Below the pieces are notes generated by a model. It worked only from the letters and a program-made list of their open reading frames with translations, had not been told where the DNA came from and made no database searches. The translations under genes were made by a program, and so were the position numbers. Below are positions 1 through 7,375 of a stretch of 12,453 nucleotides of DNA, piece after piece (the stretch's first letter is position 1; each line of letters begins with the position of its first letter). This stretch comes from Deltaproteobacteria bacterium. Its GTDB lineage: Bacteria; Desulfobacterota; Desulfovibrionia; Desulfovibrionales; Desulfovibrionaceae. The stretch is taken from positions 1 to 12,453 of the forward strand of contig JAIRVN010000025.1 in NCBI GenBank assembly GCA_031253875.1. The letters run 5' to 3'.

Positions 1-1782
1 GTCATGCTGGCGGTCATCATCATTGTCATGGCGGTTCCCGAGGGCCTGCCGCTCATGATCGCCATTGTCTCGGCTCTGAACATGGGCAAAATGCTCAAGG
101 ACAACGTGCTGGTGCGCAAGGTTGCCGGCATTGAGACCGCCGGCAGCCTGAATATCCTGTTCAGCGACAAGACGGGCACCATCACGAAAGGCGCCCTGGA
201 AGCGATCACGTTTGTGGACGGCGCCGGGAAGGAACATGCTTCGTGCGCCTCATTGGGCGAAGGATTGGCGCGGCTGCTCTCTGTAAGCATACATTACAAC
301 ACCGGCGCCGTGATCTCCGGATCAGGCGAACAGAGTAAAGCCATCGGCGGCAATGCCACGGAAAGGGCGGTATTGCGCTTTATGCCCGACATGCATGCCG
401 GAGAGCGGATTACCAAGGTGGACAGCATTCCGTTCAACAGCGGGAACAAGTATTCCTGCACGCAGCTTGCGGGGGAGCATGCGGGCGTGTTGATCAAGGG
501 CGCGCCGGAAACTCTTCTGCCCCGTTGCCGCTCTTATTATGATGCCCAGGGGCAAGCCATGCCCCTGGCCGACAGCCGGGCCATAAGCGACAAACTCGAC
601 GCTCTGGCGGCCAGAGCCATCCGCGTGCTGGCCTTTGCCGTCAGCAGGGGAAGCATTGCGGGGGGGATGCTGCCCGAAGGCGAATGGATTCTGGTGGGCG
701 TCATGGGCATCCGGGATGAAATCAGGCCGGAAGCCGTCACGGCTATCAAGGAAGTACAAGGGGCCGGAGTGCAGGTCGTCATGATCACCGGGGACAGAAA
801 AGACACTGCCGTGGCCATTGCCCGGGAGGCAGGACTTGTCGCCGACGAAAAGCATTTGGTGCTCACCTCGGGAGAATTGGCCGAACTTTCCGACGCGGAT
901 CTGAAGGAGCGGCTTCCCGATATACGCGTTATTGCGCGCGCCCTGCCCAGCGACAAAAGCAGGCTGGTCCGGGTGGCGCAGGATGCGAACCTGGTTGCGG
1001 GCATGACCGGGGACGGCGTGAACGATGCCCCGGCCCTGAAAGCGGCGGACGTGGGCTTCGCCATGGGCAGCGGTACGGAGGTGAGTAAGGAGGCCAGTGA
1101 AATCATCATCATGGATGACAATTTCAGCTCCATTGACAAGGCGATTCTCTACGGCAGGACCATCTTCAGCAACATCAGAAAATTCATTGTTTTCCAACTC
1201 ACCATCAATGTCTCCGCCGTGTTGATTTGCTTTGTATGCCCCTTGCTGGGCATGGAAACCCCGCTCTCCATCATTCAGATACTCTGGATCAACCTGGTGA
1301 TGGATACCCTGGCCGCCCTCGCCTTCGGCGGCGAACCCGCCTTGCGGCGTTTCATGCGGGAAACGCCGAAAAAGCGCGACGAGGATATTGTCAGCAGATC
1401 CATGTGGCTCTCCATCGGCGTCGGCAGCCTCTACACCTTCGGGGCAAGCCTGTTGTTTCTCCAGTCGCAGGCTGTCCGCGGCTTCTTTCGCGAAGACAAA
1501 TACCTGCTGACAGGCTACTTCACCTTCTTCGTTTTTACAGCGGTTTTCAATGCCCTGAACGCCCGCACGGAACATACGAAGCTTTTTGATAATATCATGA
1601 GTAACAAGGGCTTTCTCTATGTCATGGGCGTAATAGCAGGCGTCCAGATCGCCCTGACCCAGTTTGGCGGGGCCGTCCTGCACTGCTACGGCCTTTCCGC
1701 CGGAGAATGGGGCATGGTGCTGGCGCTGGCCGTTATGATCATTCCTGTGGGTCTGTGCAGGAAACTCCTGATCAGGCAGTAG
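1..1782 (+). CDS. P-type Ca2+-translocating ATPase, PMCA-like (5' partial)
   Basis: This is a membrane pump that exports cations, most likely Ca2+, at the cost of ATP. The reading frame is open to the first base, so the N-terminus (M1-M3 and the actuator domain with its TGES loop) lies upstream; about 593 residues of a probable 850-900 are visible. Counting from the first internal Met (position 4), the order is: the M4 PEGLP motif (12-16); the phosphorylation motif DKTGT with Asp55 (codon 166-168); KGAPE of the nucleotide-binding domain; TGD and the hinge motif TGDGVNDAPALK; then about six C-terminal membrane segments. M6 carries NLVMDT, the N-x-x-x-D arrangement of calcium pumps, and M5 reads QLTINVSAV, closer to plasma-membrane type IIB pumps than to SERCA. 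All catalytic motifs in view are intact. The ion is inferred from family motifs. A probable terminator follows, so the gene seems transcriptionally separate from the next. Confidence 0.93.
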   Translation, partial: VMLAVIIIVMAVPEGLPLMIAIVSALNMGKMLKDNVLVRKVAGIETAGSLNILFSDKTGTITKGALEAITFVDGAGKEHASCASLGEGLARLLSVSIHYNTGAVISGSGEQSKAIGGNATERAVLRFMPDMHAGERITKVDSIPFNSGNKYSCTQLAGEHAGVLIKGAPETLLPRCRSYYDAQGQAMPLADSRAISDKLDALAARAIRVLAFAVSRGSIAGGMLPEGEWILVGVMGIRDEIRPEAVTAIKEVQGAGVQVVMITGDRKDTAVAIAREAGLVADEKHLVLTSGELAELSDADLKERLPDIRVIARALPSDKSRLVRVAQDANLVAGMTGDGVNDAPALKAADVGFAMGSGTEVSKEASEIIIMDDNFSSIDKAILYGRTIFSNIRKFIVFQLTINVSAVLICFVCPLLGMETPLSIIQILWINLVMDTLAALAFGGEPALRRFMRETPKKRDEDIVSRSMWLSIGVGSLYTFGASLLFLQSQAVRGFFREDKYLLTGYFTFFVFTAVFNALNARTEHTKLFDNIMSNKGFLYVMGVIAGVQIALTQFGGAVLHCYGLSAGEWGMVLALAVMIIPVGLCRKLLIRQ

Positions 1783-1852
1783 CCTCAAAGCGCACGGGAT
1801 TGCGACCTGTCTCATTCCCTACCGCCTGAATTTCCGACATACGGGGCGTCTG

Positions 1853-1878
1853 ACTGTCTGAATACCAAGACAGTTTTT
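1853..1878 (+). terminator. Probable intrinsic terminator after the Ca2+ ATPase
   Basis: A 7-bp perfect stem (ACTGTCT at 1853-1859 with AGACAGT at 1868-1874) encloses an 8-nt loop, and the 3' arm runs straight into a T tract (1874-1878). It lies about 70 nt past the ATPase stop. The stem is AT-balanced and short, so termination may be partial. Confidence 0.5.
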
Positions 1879-2043
1879 GCATTGCCTTGCGGAGTCTTCC
1901 GCGTCTCTTGAGCTAATTCCACAATAGTATCAAGACCTGCCACATACCCCTACTACAGGCATACAAATTGCTTTTCTTGTGCTTGTGAAACAAGCCCCAG
2001 CGTGCGGACGGTCTGTACAGCGGCTATACGGCGTGGATCGTAC

Positions 2044-2047
2044 AGGA
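2044..2047 (+). promoter_or_regulatory. Ribosome binding site deciding the antiporter start
   Basis: AGGA lies 9 nt before the ATG at 2057. The upstream in-frame GTG at 1979 has no comparable purine-rich site, and the extension it would add is not membrane-like, so 2057 is preferred. Confidence 0.5.
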
Positions 2048-2056
2048 TGTTTCAGT

Positions 2057-3493
2057 ATGGGAAACTTCATGAAGCAAAAGCCTCTATTCCTTGCGGCCGT
2101 GGTGACTGCATCTCTGCTACGTCCCTGCCTGGCTCTGGCAGCCGCCGGGCACCCGACAATTCCCGGAGCGGAACTGTCGGGGATCTGGGCCGTTCCCTTT
2201 GTCTGCATGCTTTTGTCCATCGCCGTCATGCCACTGGCGCTTCCCGACATCTGGCACCACCATTTTGGAAAAATTTCCCTTTTCTGGGGCCTGGCTTTTT
2301 TTATTCCCTGTTTGTTCACATACGGGTCTTCCGTGGCTTTGTACGAGCTGTTGCACACCATGTTTCTGGAATATATTCCTTTCCTCATCCTGCTTCTTGC
2401 TCTTTTTACTGTGGCCGGAGGCGTCCGCTTTACGGGCGCCCTGGTCGGCACTCCGGCCGTGAACGCCGGCATCCTGCTGGCAGGCACCCTGTTCGCAAGC
2501 TGGATGGGCACCACCGGCGCAGCCATGTTGTTTATCCGGCCTTTGCTGCGCGCCAACAGACACCGTAAATACAAAGTACATTCCGTGATCTTCTTTATTT
2601 TTTTGGTCGCCAATATCGGCGGCTCGTTGACCCCGCTCGGCGATCCGCCGCTCTTCCTCGGTTTTTTGAAAGGCGTCAGCTTTTTCTGGACAACATCTCA
2701 TCTTTTTTTGATGACAGCTTTGCTCTCCCTGGCCTTACTCAGTGTGTACTTTATTTTGGATACGGTATTCTTCGCCAAAGAAGGGCGCCCCACGCCGCCC
2801 GTGACGAAGAATGATGAAAAATTCGGGTTTGAAGGCAAGATAAATCTGTTGTTGCTTGCAGGCGTGGTGTCTGCCGTGCTCATGTCCGGCACTTGGCAGC
2901 CGGCTGCCAGGCCGATTACGATTTACGGGATCGAGTTGGAGTGGCAGAATATGGCTCGTGATGCCATTTTATTGCTTATCGCCGGGCTTTCGCTCAAATT
3001 GACCTCCCGGGAGTGCCGGGACAAGAATGATTTTTCCTGGAGCCCCATTCAGGAAGTAGCAAAGCTTTTTCTTGGCATCTTTCTCACCATCATTCCGGTT
3101 ATTGCCATTCTCAGGGCCGGAACCAGCGGCGCGCTGGCGACGCTCGTCAATCTGGTTTCCAAGGACGGTCAGCCGGTGAACGTCATGTATTTCTGGCTTT
3201 CAGGCGGTTTGTCGAGCTTTTTGGACAATGCGCCGACCTACCTTGTCTTTTTCAATACTGCGGGCGGAGACGCCTTGCAGCTTATGGGGCCCATGGCACA
3301 GACGCTGGTGGCCATATCCGCCGGTTCGGTGTTCATGGGCGCCAATACCTACATAGGCAACGCTCCCAATTTCATGGTGCGATCCATCGCCGAGGAGCAG
3401 GGCGTCGCCATGCCCAGCTTCTTCGGGTACATGCTCTGGTCGGGCGGGATTCTCATCCCGTCGTTCATCATTCTGTCGTGGCTGGTGTTTTAG
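2057..3493 (+). CDS. Sodium:proton antiporter-like / CitMHS-type ion transporter
   Basis: This is a polytopic inner-membrane transporter of the ion-transporter (CitMHS/NhaD-like) superfamily, 478 residues from the chosen ATG at 2057. Roughly 11-12 hydrophobic segments are visible. The family signature is the paired re-entrant-loop motifs: GGSLTPLGDPPL around residues 188-199 in the first half and LDNAPTYLVF around 389-398 in the second half. The N-terminus (MKQKPLFLAAVVTASLL...) resembles a signal sequence or first membrane helix. Relatives are usually annotated as sodium:proton antiporters or putative citrate/anion transporters, and the ion cannot be told from sequence alone. An alternative GTG start at 1979 would add 26 residues. 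A second ATG, at 2069, is also possible. The gene ends 84 nt before the dehydrogenase cassette and may or may not be co-transcribed with it. Part of the gene is AT-rich (hand count for row 2701-2760: 24 of 60 G/C), in line with runs of Phe/Leu codons. Confidence 0.85.
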   Translation: MGNFMKQKPLFLAAVVTASLLRPCLALAAAGHPTIPGAELSGIWAVPFVCMLLSIAVMPLALPDIWHHHFGKISLFWGLAFFIPCLFTYGSSVALYELLHTMFLEYIPFLILLLALFTVAGGVRFTGALVGTPAVNAGILLAGTLFASWMGTTGAAMLFIRPLLRANRHRKYKVHSVIFFIFLVANIGGSLTPLGDPPLFLGFLKGVSFFWTTSHLFLMTALLSLALLSVYFILDTVFFAKEGRPTPPVTKNDEKFGFEGKINLLLLAGVVSAVLMSGTWQPAARPITIYGIELEWQNMARDAILLLIAGLSLKLTSRECRDKNDFSWSPIQEVAKLFLGIFLTIIPVIAILRAGTSGALATLVNLVSKDGQPVNVMYFWLSGGLSSFLDNAPTYLVFFNTAGGDALQLMGPMAQTLVAISAGSVFMGANTYIGNAPNFMVRSIAEEQGVAMPSFFGYMLWSGGILIPSFIILSWLVF

Positions 3494-3496
3494 GAT

Positions 3497-3512
3497 ATGC
3501 TCATCAGAGCAT
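3497..3512. repeat. Small inverted repeat between antiporter and alcohol dehydrogenase genes
   Basis: ATGCTC (3497-3502) and GAGCAT (3507-3512) form a 6-bp stem with a 4-nt ATCA loop, three bases after the antiporter stop. No T tract follows, so it is not a canonical intrinsic terminator. It could be a weak RNA hairpin or chance. Confidence 0.35.
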
Positions 3513-3565
3513 CAAGCGTTCAAAGTGCCCAGACAGTGACCAACACTCAACCTGCTGTTGCATAC

Positions 3566-3570
3566 GGGAG
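3566..3570 (+). promoter_or_regulatory. Ribosome binding site deciding the alcohol dehydrogenase start
   Basis: GGGAG sits 7 nt before the ATG at 3578. The earlier in-frame ATG at 3497 lies inside the hairpin next to the previous stop and would add 27 residues with no family resemblance. Confidence 0.65.
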
Positions 3571-3577
3571 AGTATCC

Positions 3578-4726
3578 ATGATCCATGTTTTCAACAATAT
3601 TCCGAAAATTGTCTATGGTTTCGGCGCTATCTCCAGCGCCGGCGCGGAAATTACGCGTCTTGGCTGTCAACGCGCCTTCATCGTCACTGATCCCGGCATC
3701 GCCGCCCTCGGCTTGCTCAAGCCTTTGGAGGCATCCTTGTCTGCAGCCTCCATCACTTTTGATATTTTCGACAAAGCCGAGCTTGAGCCTTCCGCAGCCT
3801 CCATCCAACAATGCGCGGACGCAGCCAAAGCCTTCAAAGCGGACTGTGTTATCGGCATCGGCGGCGGCAGTCCGCTGGACACCGCCAAAGCGGCCTTGAT
3901 ACTCCTTTCCAATGAAGGCGGCATCGAAAAATATTTCGGCATGAACATGGTTCCCAATCCCTGCCTGCCCGCGATGTTTATCCCCACGGCAGCGGGCACG
4001 GGCAGCGAGGTCACGTCCATTTCCGTGCTCACGAATCCGCAAACGGGCGCGAAACAGGGTGTGGTCAGCGAGTACCTGTATGCACGCGTCGTGTTGCTGG
4101 ATCCGGAACTGACCTTCGGTTTGCCGCCCCATATCACAGCCATGACCGGCATGGACGCCTTTGTGCATGCCATGGAATCCTTTGTGGGTCTTGCGGCCAC
4201 GCCCCTCACCGATGCCGTGAATCTCCAGGCCATGCGGCTCGTGTCCGCCAACCTGCGCAAAGCCTACGCCAACGGCGGCGATACGAACGCCCGCGCGGGC
4301 ATGCTGTACGCTGCGACCCTGGCGGGGATGGGCTTTTCCCAAACCCAAAACGGCATCATCCATGCCGTGGGCACCTCGCTGCCCTCATCCTGTGGACTGC
4401 CGCACGGCCTGGTCATGGCGGCCCTGGCGCCCATGGGCATGTCGTACAACTGTATCGCCGCACCTGAAAAATACGCCCAAGTGGCGGAAATTCTGGGCGC
4501 GACGCCCTGTGGAACAGCCTTGGACACCGCACGCAAGGGCATTGATGCCATGCGCGACCTGCTGGCGGATGTGGGTATCGCCCACGGCCTTAAAGCGCAC
4601 GGGGTTGCGCGCGAACACCTGGAAGGCACGGCGCAGCGCGCCGCCGGAGCCAAGCGGCTTATAGACAATAATCCGCGCAAGGCGAACGCTCAACAGATCC
4701 TGTCGTTGCTGGAAGATCATTATTAG
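3578..4726 (+). CDS. Iron-containing (group III) NAD(P)-dependent alcohol dehydrogenase
   Basis: This is a soluble metal-dependent dehydrogenase interconverting an aldehyde and a primary alcohol. From the ATG at 3578 it has 382 residues, the usual length for the family. Visible are the nucleotide-binding GGGSPLDTAKA (95-105), the conserved PTAAGTGSEVT (136-146), and the four metal ligands of the FucO/Fe-ADH fold: Asp193 and His197 in GMDAFVHA, His262 in NGIIHAVG and His276 in GLPHG. All catalytic positions are intact. It is the first gene of the cassette and lies 119 nt upstream of a CoA-acylating aldehyde dehydrogenase, so its likely job is to reduce the aldehyde made there. If the substrate is sulfoacetaldehyde, this would be a sulfoacetaldehyde reductase giving isethionate, the role of the Fe-ADH SarD in Bilophila taurine metabolism. 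Lactaldehyde, succinate semialdehyde or another short aldehyde cannot be excluded. Family assignment is firm; substrate is inference. Confidence 0.93.
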   Translation: MIHVFNNIPKIVYGFGAISSAGAEITRLGCQRAFIVTDPGIAALGLLKPLEASLSAASITFDIFDKAELEPSAASIQQCADAAKAFKADCVIGIGGGSPLDTAKAALILLSNEGGIEKYFGMNMVPNPCLPAMFIPTAAGTGSEVTSISVLTNPQTGAKQGVVSEYLYARVVLLDPELTFGLPPHITAMTGMDAFVHAMESFVGLAATPLTDAVNLQAMRLVSANLRKAYANGGDTNARAGMLYAATLAGMGFSQTQNGIIHAVGTSLPSSCGLPHGLVMAALAPMGMSYNCIAAPEKYAQVAEILGATPCGTALDTARKGIDAMRDLLADVGIAHGLKAHGVAREHLEGTAQRAAGAKRLIDNNPRKANAQQILSLLEDHY

Positions 4727-4810
4727 ACCCTGTCTCAAGATCGGAATTGCTGAAGACGCGGATCCGGACGCCGCCGTGCGCTATCCGGAAAGAGGAAGCG
4801 GAAACGGGGA

Positions 4811-4823
4811 TCCCAAAATGGGA
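4811..4823. repeat. Short inverted repeat upstream of the aldehyde dehydrogenase
   Basis: TCCCA (4811-4815) and TGGGA (4819-4823) pair around an AAA loop, 12 nt before the AGGAGG site. It lies in the 119-nt gap that is the only sizeable break inside the cassette. It may be an RNA-stability hairpin or chance; no promoter was recognised beside it. Confidence 0.3.
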
Positions 4824-4834
4824 CAATAAAACCC

Positions 4835-4840
4835 AGGAGG
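4835..4840 (+). promoter_or_regulatory. Ribosome binding site deciding the aldehyde dehydrogenase start
   Basis: A full-consensus AGGAGG lies 5 nt before the ATG at 4846. An out-of-frame ATG at 4842 is too close to the site. The longer in-frame start (TTG at 4747) has no site of this strength. Confidence 0.8.
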
Positions 4841-4845
4841 CATGT

Positions 4846-6249
4846 ATGGAAAATAATTCATTGATTGACGATCTTGTCAGCAAGGCGCGGGCAGCGCAGG
4901 AAAAAGTCGCGAATTATACCCAGGCGCAAATCGACGATGTATGCAAAGCAGTGGCCTGGCAGGTCTACAAGGATGAAAACATCCGGCAGCTTGCCCGCCT
5001 CGCTGTCGATGAAACAGGCATGGGCAATTATGAAGACAAGCTTACAAAGCACAAGAACAAAGTTTTGGGCATTATCGTGGACGCGCTTGCGGCCAAGACG
5101 GTTGGGCTTATTGAGAGGGATGAAGCCAGGGGCATAAGCAAATACGCCAAGCCCGTGGGCGTGGTCGGCGCGCTGACGCCCACCACCAATCCCACGGCAA
5201 CGCCAAGCAGCAATGGCGTGGCAATTCTCAAGGGGAGGAACGCGGTCATCTTTGCGCCGCATCCCCGCTCGAAAAAAGCCACCGCTTTGGCAGTCAGCAT
5301 GATGCGCAACGGCCTTAAAATAGTCGGCGCTCCAGAGGATCTGGTACAGGTAATTGCGGAGCCTTCCATAGACTCCACCAACGAACTCATGAAAAAGGTC
5401 GATCTCATTCTCGCCACAGGCGGCGCGCCTATGGTCAAAGCCGCGTATTCAAGCGGCAAGCCTGCATTCGGCGTAGGTCCCGGCAATTCCTGCCAGATAA
5501 TCGCCGAAGACGCCGACGTCAGCGACGCCGCGGAAAAAATCAAAATAGGCAAGACCTTTGACTATGCCACTTCCTGCTCTTCTGAAAATTCGATCGTCAT
5601 CCACAAAAGCATCTACGAAAAAATGATCCATGCATTACAAGAACGTGGCGGCCACCTCTGCAGCGCGGAGGAAAGGGCGAGGCTCAAAGACCTGATGTGG
5701 AAGCCGAATAAACACGGCGCAATGATCATCAATATAGACATTGTTGCGAAGTCAGCCGTCGCAATCGCGGCGGGGGCGAACATCAATGTGCCGGAAAACA
5801 CGAAAATGCTGCTTGTTGAAGGCGACATGCCGCTTGAAGACGATCTGTTCGCCGAGGAAAAAATTTCGCCGGTGCTTACAATTTACAAGTACGACACCTT
5901 TGGGGAAGGCGTCGAGATTCTCACAAGGCTGACCGATAACTGCGGCAAAGGCCACTCTTGCGGCATACACACGTTCAACAGGGAATATATCGAGTACCTC
6001 GGACAACACATGAGAACAAGCCGTATCGTGGTCCGCCAGCCGCAGGCAGCCGCGAACGGCGGCACTTTTTACAACGGTATGCCTTCGACGGTCACCCTGG
6101 GCTGTGGCACCTGGGGAAACAACATCACCACCGAAAACATCAGCATCAAGCATTTCATCAATGTCACCTGGCTTTCCGAGCCGATTCCCCTTAACCGTCC
6201 CACTGACGATGCTGTTTGGGGCGAGTACTTCGCAAAATACGGGAAGTAA
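4846..6249 (+). CDS. CoA-acylating aldehyde dehydrogenase, sulfoacetaldehyde dehydrogenase-like
   Basis: This cytosolic NAD(P)-dependent enzyme interconverts an acyl-CoA with the free aldehyde plus CoA. It has 467 residues, typical of stand-alone acylating dehydrogenases (EutE, SauS, clostridial SucD type) and much shorter than AdhE. Landmarks are TPTTNP in the cofactor region (111-116), GPGN (211-214), the catalytic cysteine Cys244 in TSCSSENS (242-249), and a C-terminal stretch with VVRQPQAAANGG and GTWGNNITTENI that resembles enzymes annotated as acylating sulfoacetaldehyde dehydrogenase (SauS, or SqwD of the sulfo-transketolase pathway). That last match is from memory, not a search. The next gene begins 4 nt after its stop. 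Its position between an Fe-ADH and an acyl-CoA ligase fits reduction of the ligase product. Hand-counted GC of sampled rows is lower here (30/60 and 29/60) than in tctA (38/60 and 41/60). Acylating function is firm; the sulfonated substrate is a hypothesis, with succinyl-CoA or another short acyl-CoA as alternatives. Confidence 0.9.
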   Translation: MENNSLIDDLVSKARAAQEKVANYTQAQIDDVCKAVAWQVYKDENIRQLARLAVDETGMGNYEDKLTKHKNKVLGIIVDALAAKTVGLIERDEARGISKYAKPVGVVGALTPTTNPTATPSSNGVAILKGRNAVIFAPHPRSKKATALAVSMMRNGLKIVGAPEDLVQVIAEPSIDSTNELMKKVDLILATGGAPMVKAAYSSGKPAFGVGPGNSCQIIAEDADVSDAAEKIKIGKTFDYATSCSSENSIVIHKSIYEKMIHALQERGGHLCSAEERARLKDLMWKPNKHGAMIINIDIVAKSAVAIAAGANINVPENTKMLLVEGDMPLEDDLFAEEKISPVLTIYKYDTFGEGVEILTRLTDNCGKGHSCGIHTFNREYIEYLGQHMRTSRIVVRQPQAAANGGTFYNGMPSTVTLGCGTWGNNITTENISIKHFINVTWLSEPIPLNRPTDDAVWGEYFAKYGK

Positions 6250-6253
6250 CACT

Positions 6254-7375
6254 ATGAAACTTTTTGAATTCCAGGCAAAGGAAGCCTTTGCGGAAAACGC
6301 TATCCCCGTTCCCAAGGGCATGGTCGCCACCAGTATGGAAGAGGTGAAGACGGCACTACACAGCATCGGCCTGCCCTGTGTGATCAAAGCTCAGGTTTTG
6401 AGCGGCGGGCGCGGCAAGGCCGGGCTCATCCAGTTCGCCGAAAGCGTTGAGGAAGCGCAGCAGAAAGCGAAAGAACTGTTCGATTCCAAACACAACGTAC
6501 GCAAGCTGCTGATAGAGGAAGCCGTGGACATCGCGCGCGAACTCTACCTGGCCGTCACCATAGACCCGGTGAGCGCCACGGCCCTGTTCATCGCCTGCGC
6601 CGAAGGCGGCGTGGAAATTGAAAAACTGGCCGCCGAGCAGCCGGACAAGATCGTTTCCGTCAAGGTGGATCTGGACTGGAGTTTTATGCCGCACCACATG
6701 CGCGAGATCACCTTCGGCCTTGGGCTTGAAGGCGAAGAAGCCAAACAGGTGGGCGCCATCGCCAAAAACCTGTTCTCCGTATTTCGCAAACACGGCGCGG
6801 AACTCGCGGAAATAAATCCGCTTTTCATTACCAAACAGGGCAGCCTCATTGCGGGTGACGGCAAGCTCATCATCGACGACTGCGTAAGTGACGGAAAATA
6901 TCCCCTCAGTCGGGAATACTTCGACACCGATACGGAATACGAAGCCGCGCTTGCAGGCATTCCCTATCTCCAGTTCGACGGCGATATCGCACTGATGTGC
7001 GCCGGGGCCGGCCTGACGACCACGGTCTTCGACCTGGTGCATTACGCTGGCGGCAAGGTCGCCAGTTATCTTGAATTCGGCGGCCCCAACTATACCAGGG
7101 CCAAAGACGCCATGCAGCTTTGCCTGAAAAATCCCAGCAAGGTCATCCTTGTCGTCACCTTCGGCACCATCGCGCGCGCCGATGTTATGGCCACAGGACT
7201 GGTCGAAGCCATTGCGGAGCTCAAACCCGCCGTGCCCATTGTGACTTGCATACGCGGCACCAACGAGGAAGAGGCTTTCGCCACCTTGCGTTCAATCGGT
7301 CTTGAGCCTTTGTACGAAACCGAAGACGCGGTGCAGCGCGCTGTTGACATCGCTGCCGGGAGGCACGCCTTATGA
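6254..7375 (+). CDS. ADP-forming acyl-CoA ligase, beta subunit (SucC-like)
   Basis: This is the ATP-grasp subunit of a two-subunit acid-CoA ligase related to succinyl-CoA synthetase, which couples formation of an acyl-CoA to ATP hydrolysis or the reverse. It has 373 residues against about 388 in E. coli SucC. The ATP-grasp start MKLFEFQAKEAF, the nucleotide loop KAQVLSGGRGKAG (45-57), EGGVEIEKLA, the metal-site EINPL and a later GDGKL are all present. The C-terminal half departs from SucC where the substrate is thought to bind: VTFGTIARAD replaces NIFGGIVRCD, CIRGTNEEEA replaces RLEGNNAELG, and FGGPNYT replaces the GGGAT loop (E. coli sequence from memory). That argues for a substrate other than succinate. 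Start: ATG at 6254, with GGGAAG of the preceding gene's end as a weak ribosome site. It overlaps the alpha subunit by 4 nt (ATGA), suggesting translational coupling. In context it probably activates the acid imported by TctABC; sulfoacetate is the leading candidate, as for SqwKL. Confidence 0.9.
   Translation: MKLFEFQAKEAFAENAIPVPKGMVATSMEEVKTALHSIGLPCVIKAQVLSGGRGKAGLIQFAESVEEAQQKAKELFDSKHNVRKLLIEEAVDIARELYLAVTIDPVSATALFIACAEGGVEIEKLAAEQPDKIVSVKVDLDWSFMPHHMREITFGLGLEGEEAKQVGAIAKNLFSVFRKHGAELAEINPLFITKQGSLIAGDGKLIIDDCVSDGKYPLSREYFDTDTEYEAALAGIPYLQFDGDIALMCAGAGLTTTVFDLVHYAGGKVASYLEFGGPNYTRAKDAMQLCLKNPSKVILVVTFGTIARADVMATGLVEAIAELKPAVPIVTCIRGTNEEEAFATLRSIGLEPLYETEDAVQRAVDIAAGRHAL

Noticed and set aside
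322..1815. 497-codon open frame on the minus strand opposite the Ca2+ ATPase gene
   Set aside because: It is antisense to a gene with every P-type ATPase motif intact; its translation has no recognisable domain and a composition (Gly, His, Gln, Arg rich) typical of antisense frames in GC-rich DNA.
1889..1902. GCGGA-GTCT-TCCGC hairpin in the gap before the antiporter gene
   Set aside because: It is only 5 bp with no T tract and no nearby element that would make it a terminator or riboswitch part.
1908..1930. TTGAGC and TAGTAT as a promoter for the antiporter gene
   Set aside because: The spacing is only 11 nt, too short for a sigma-70 promoter.
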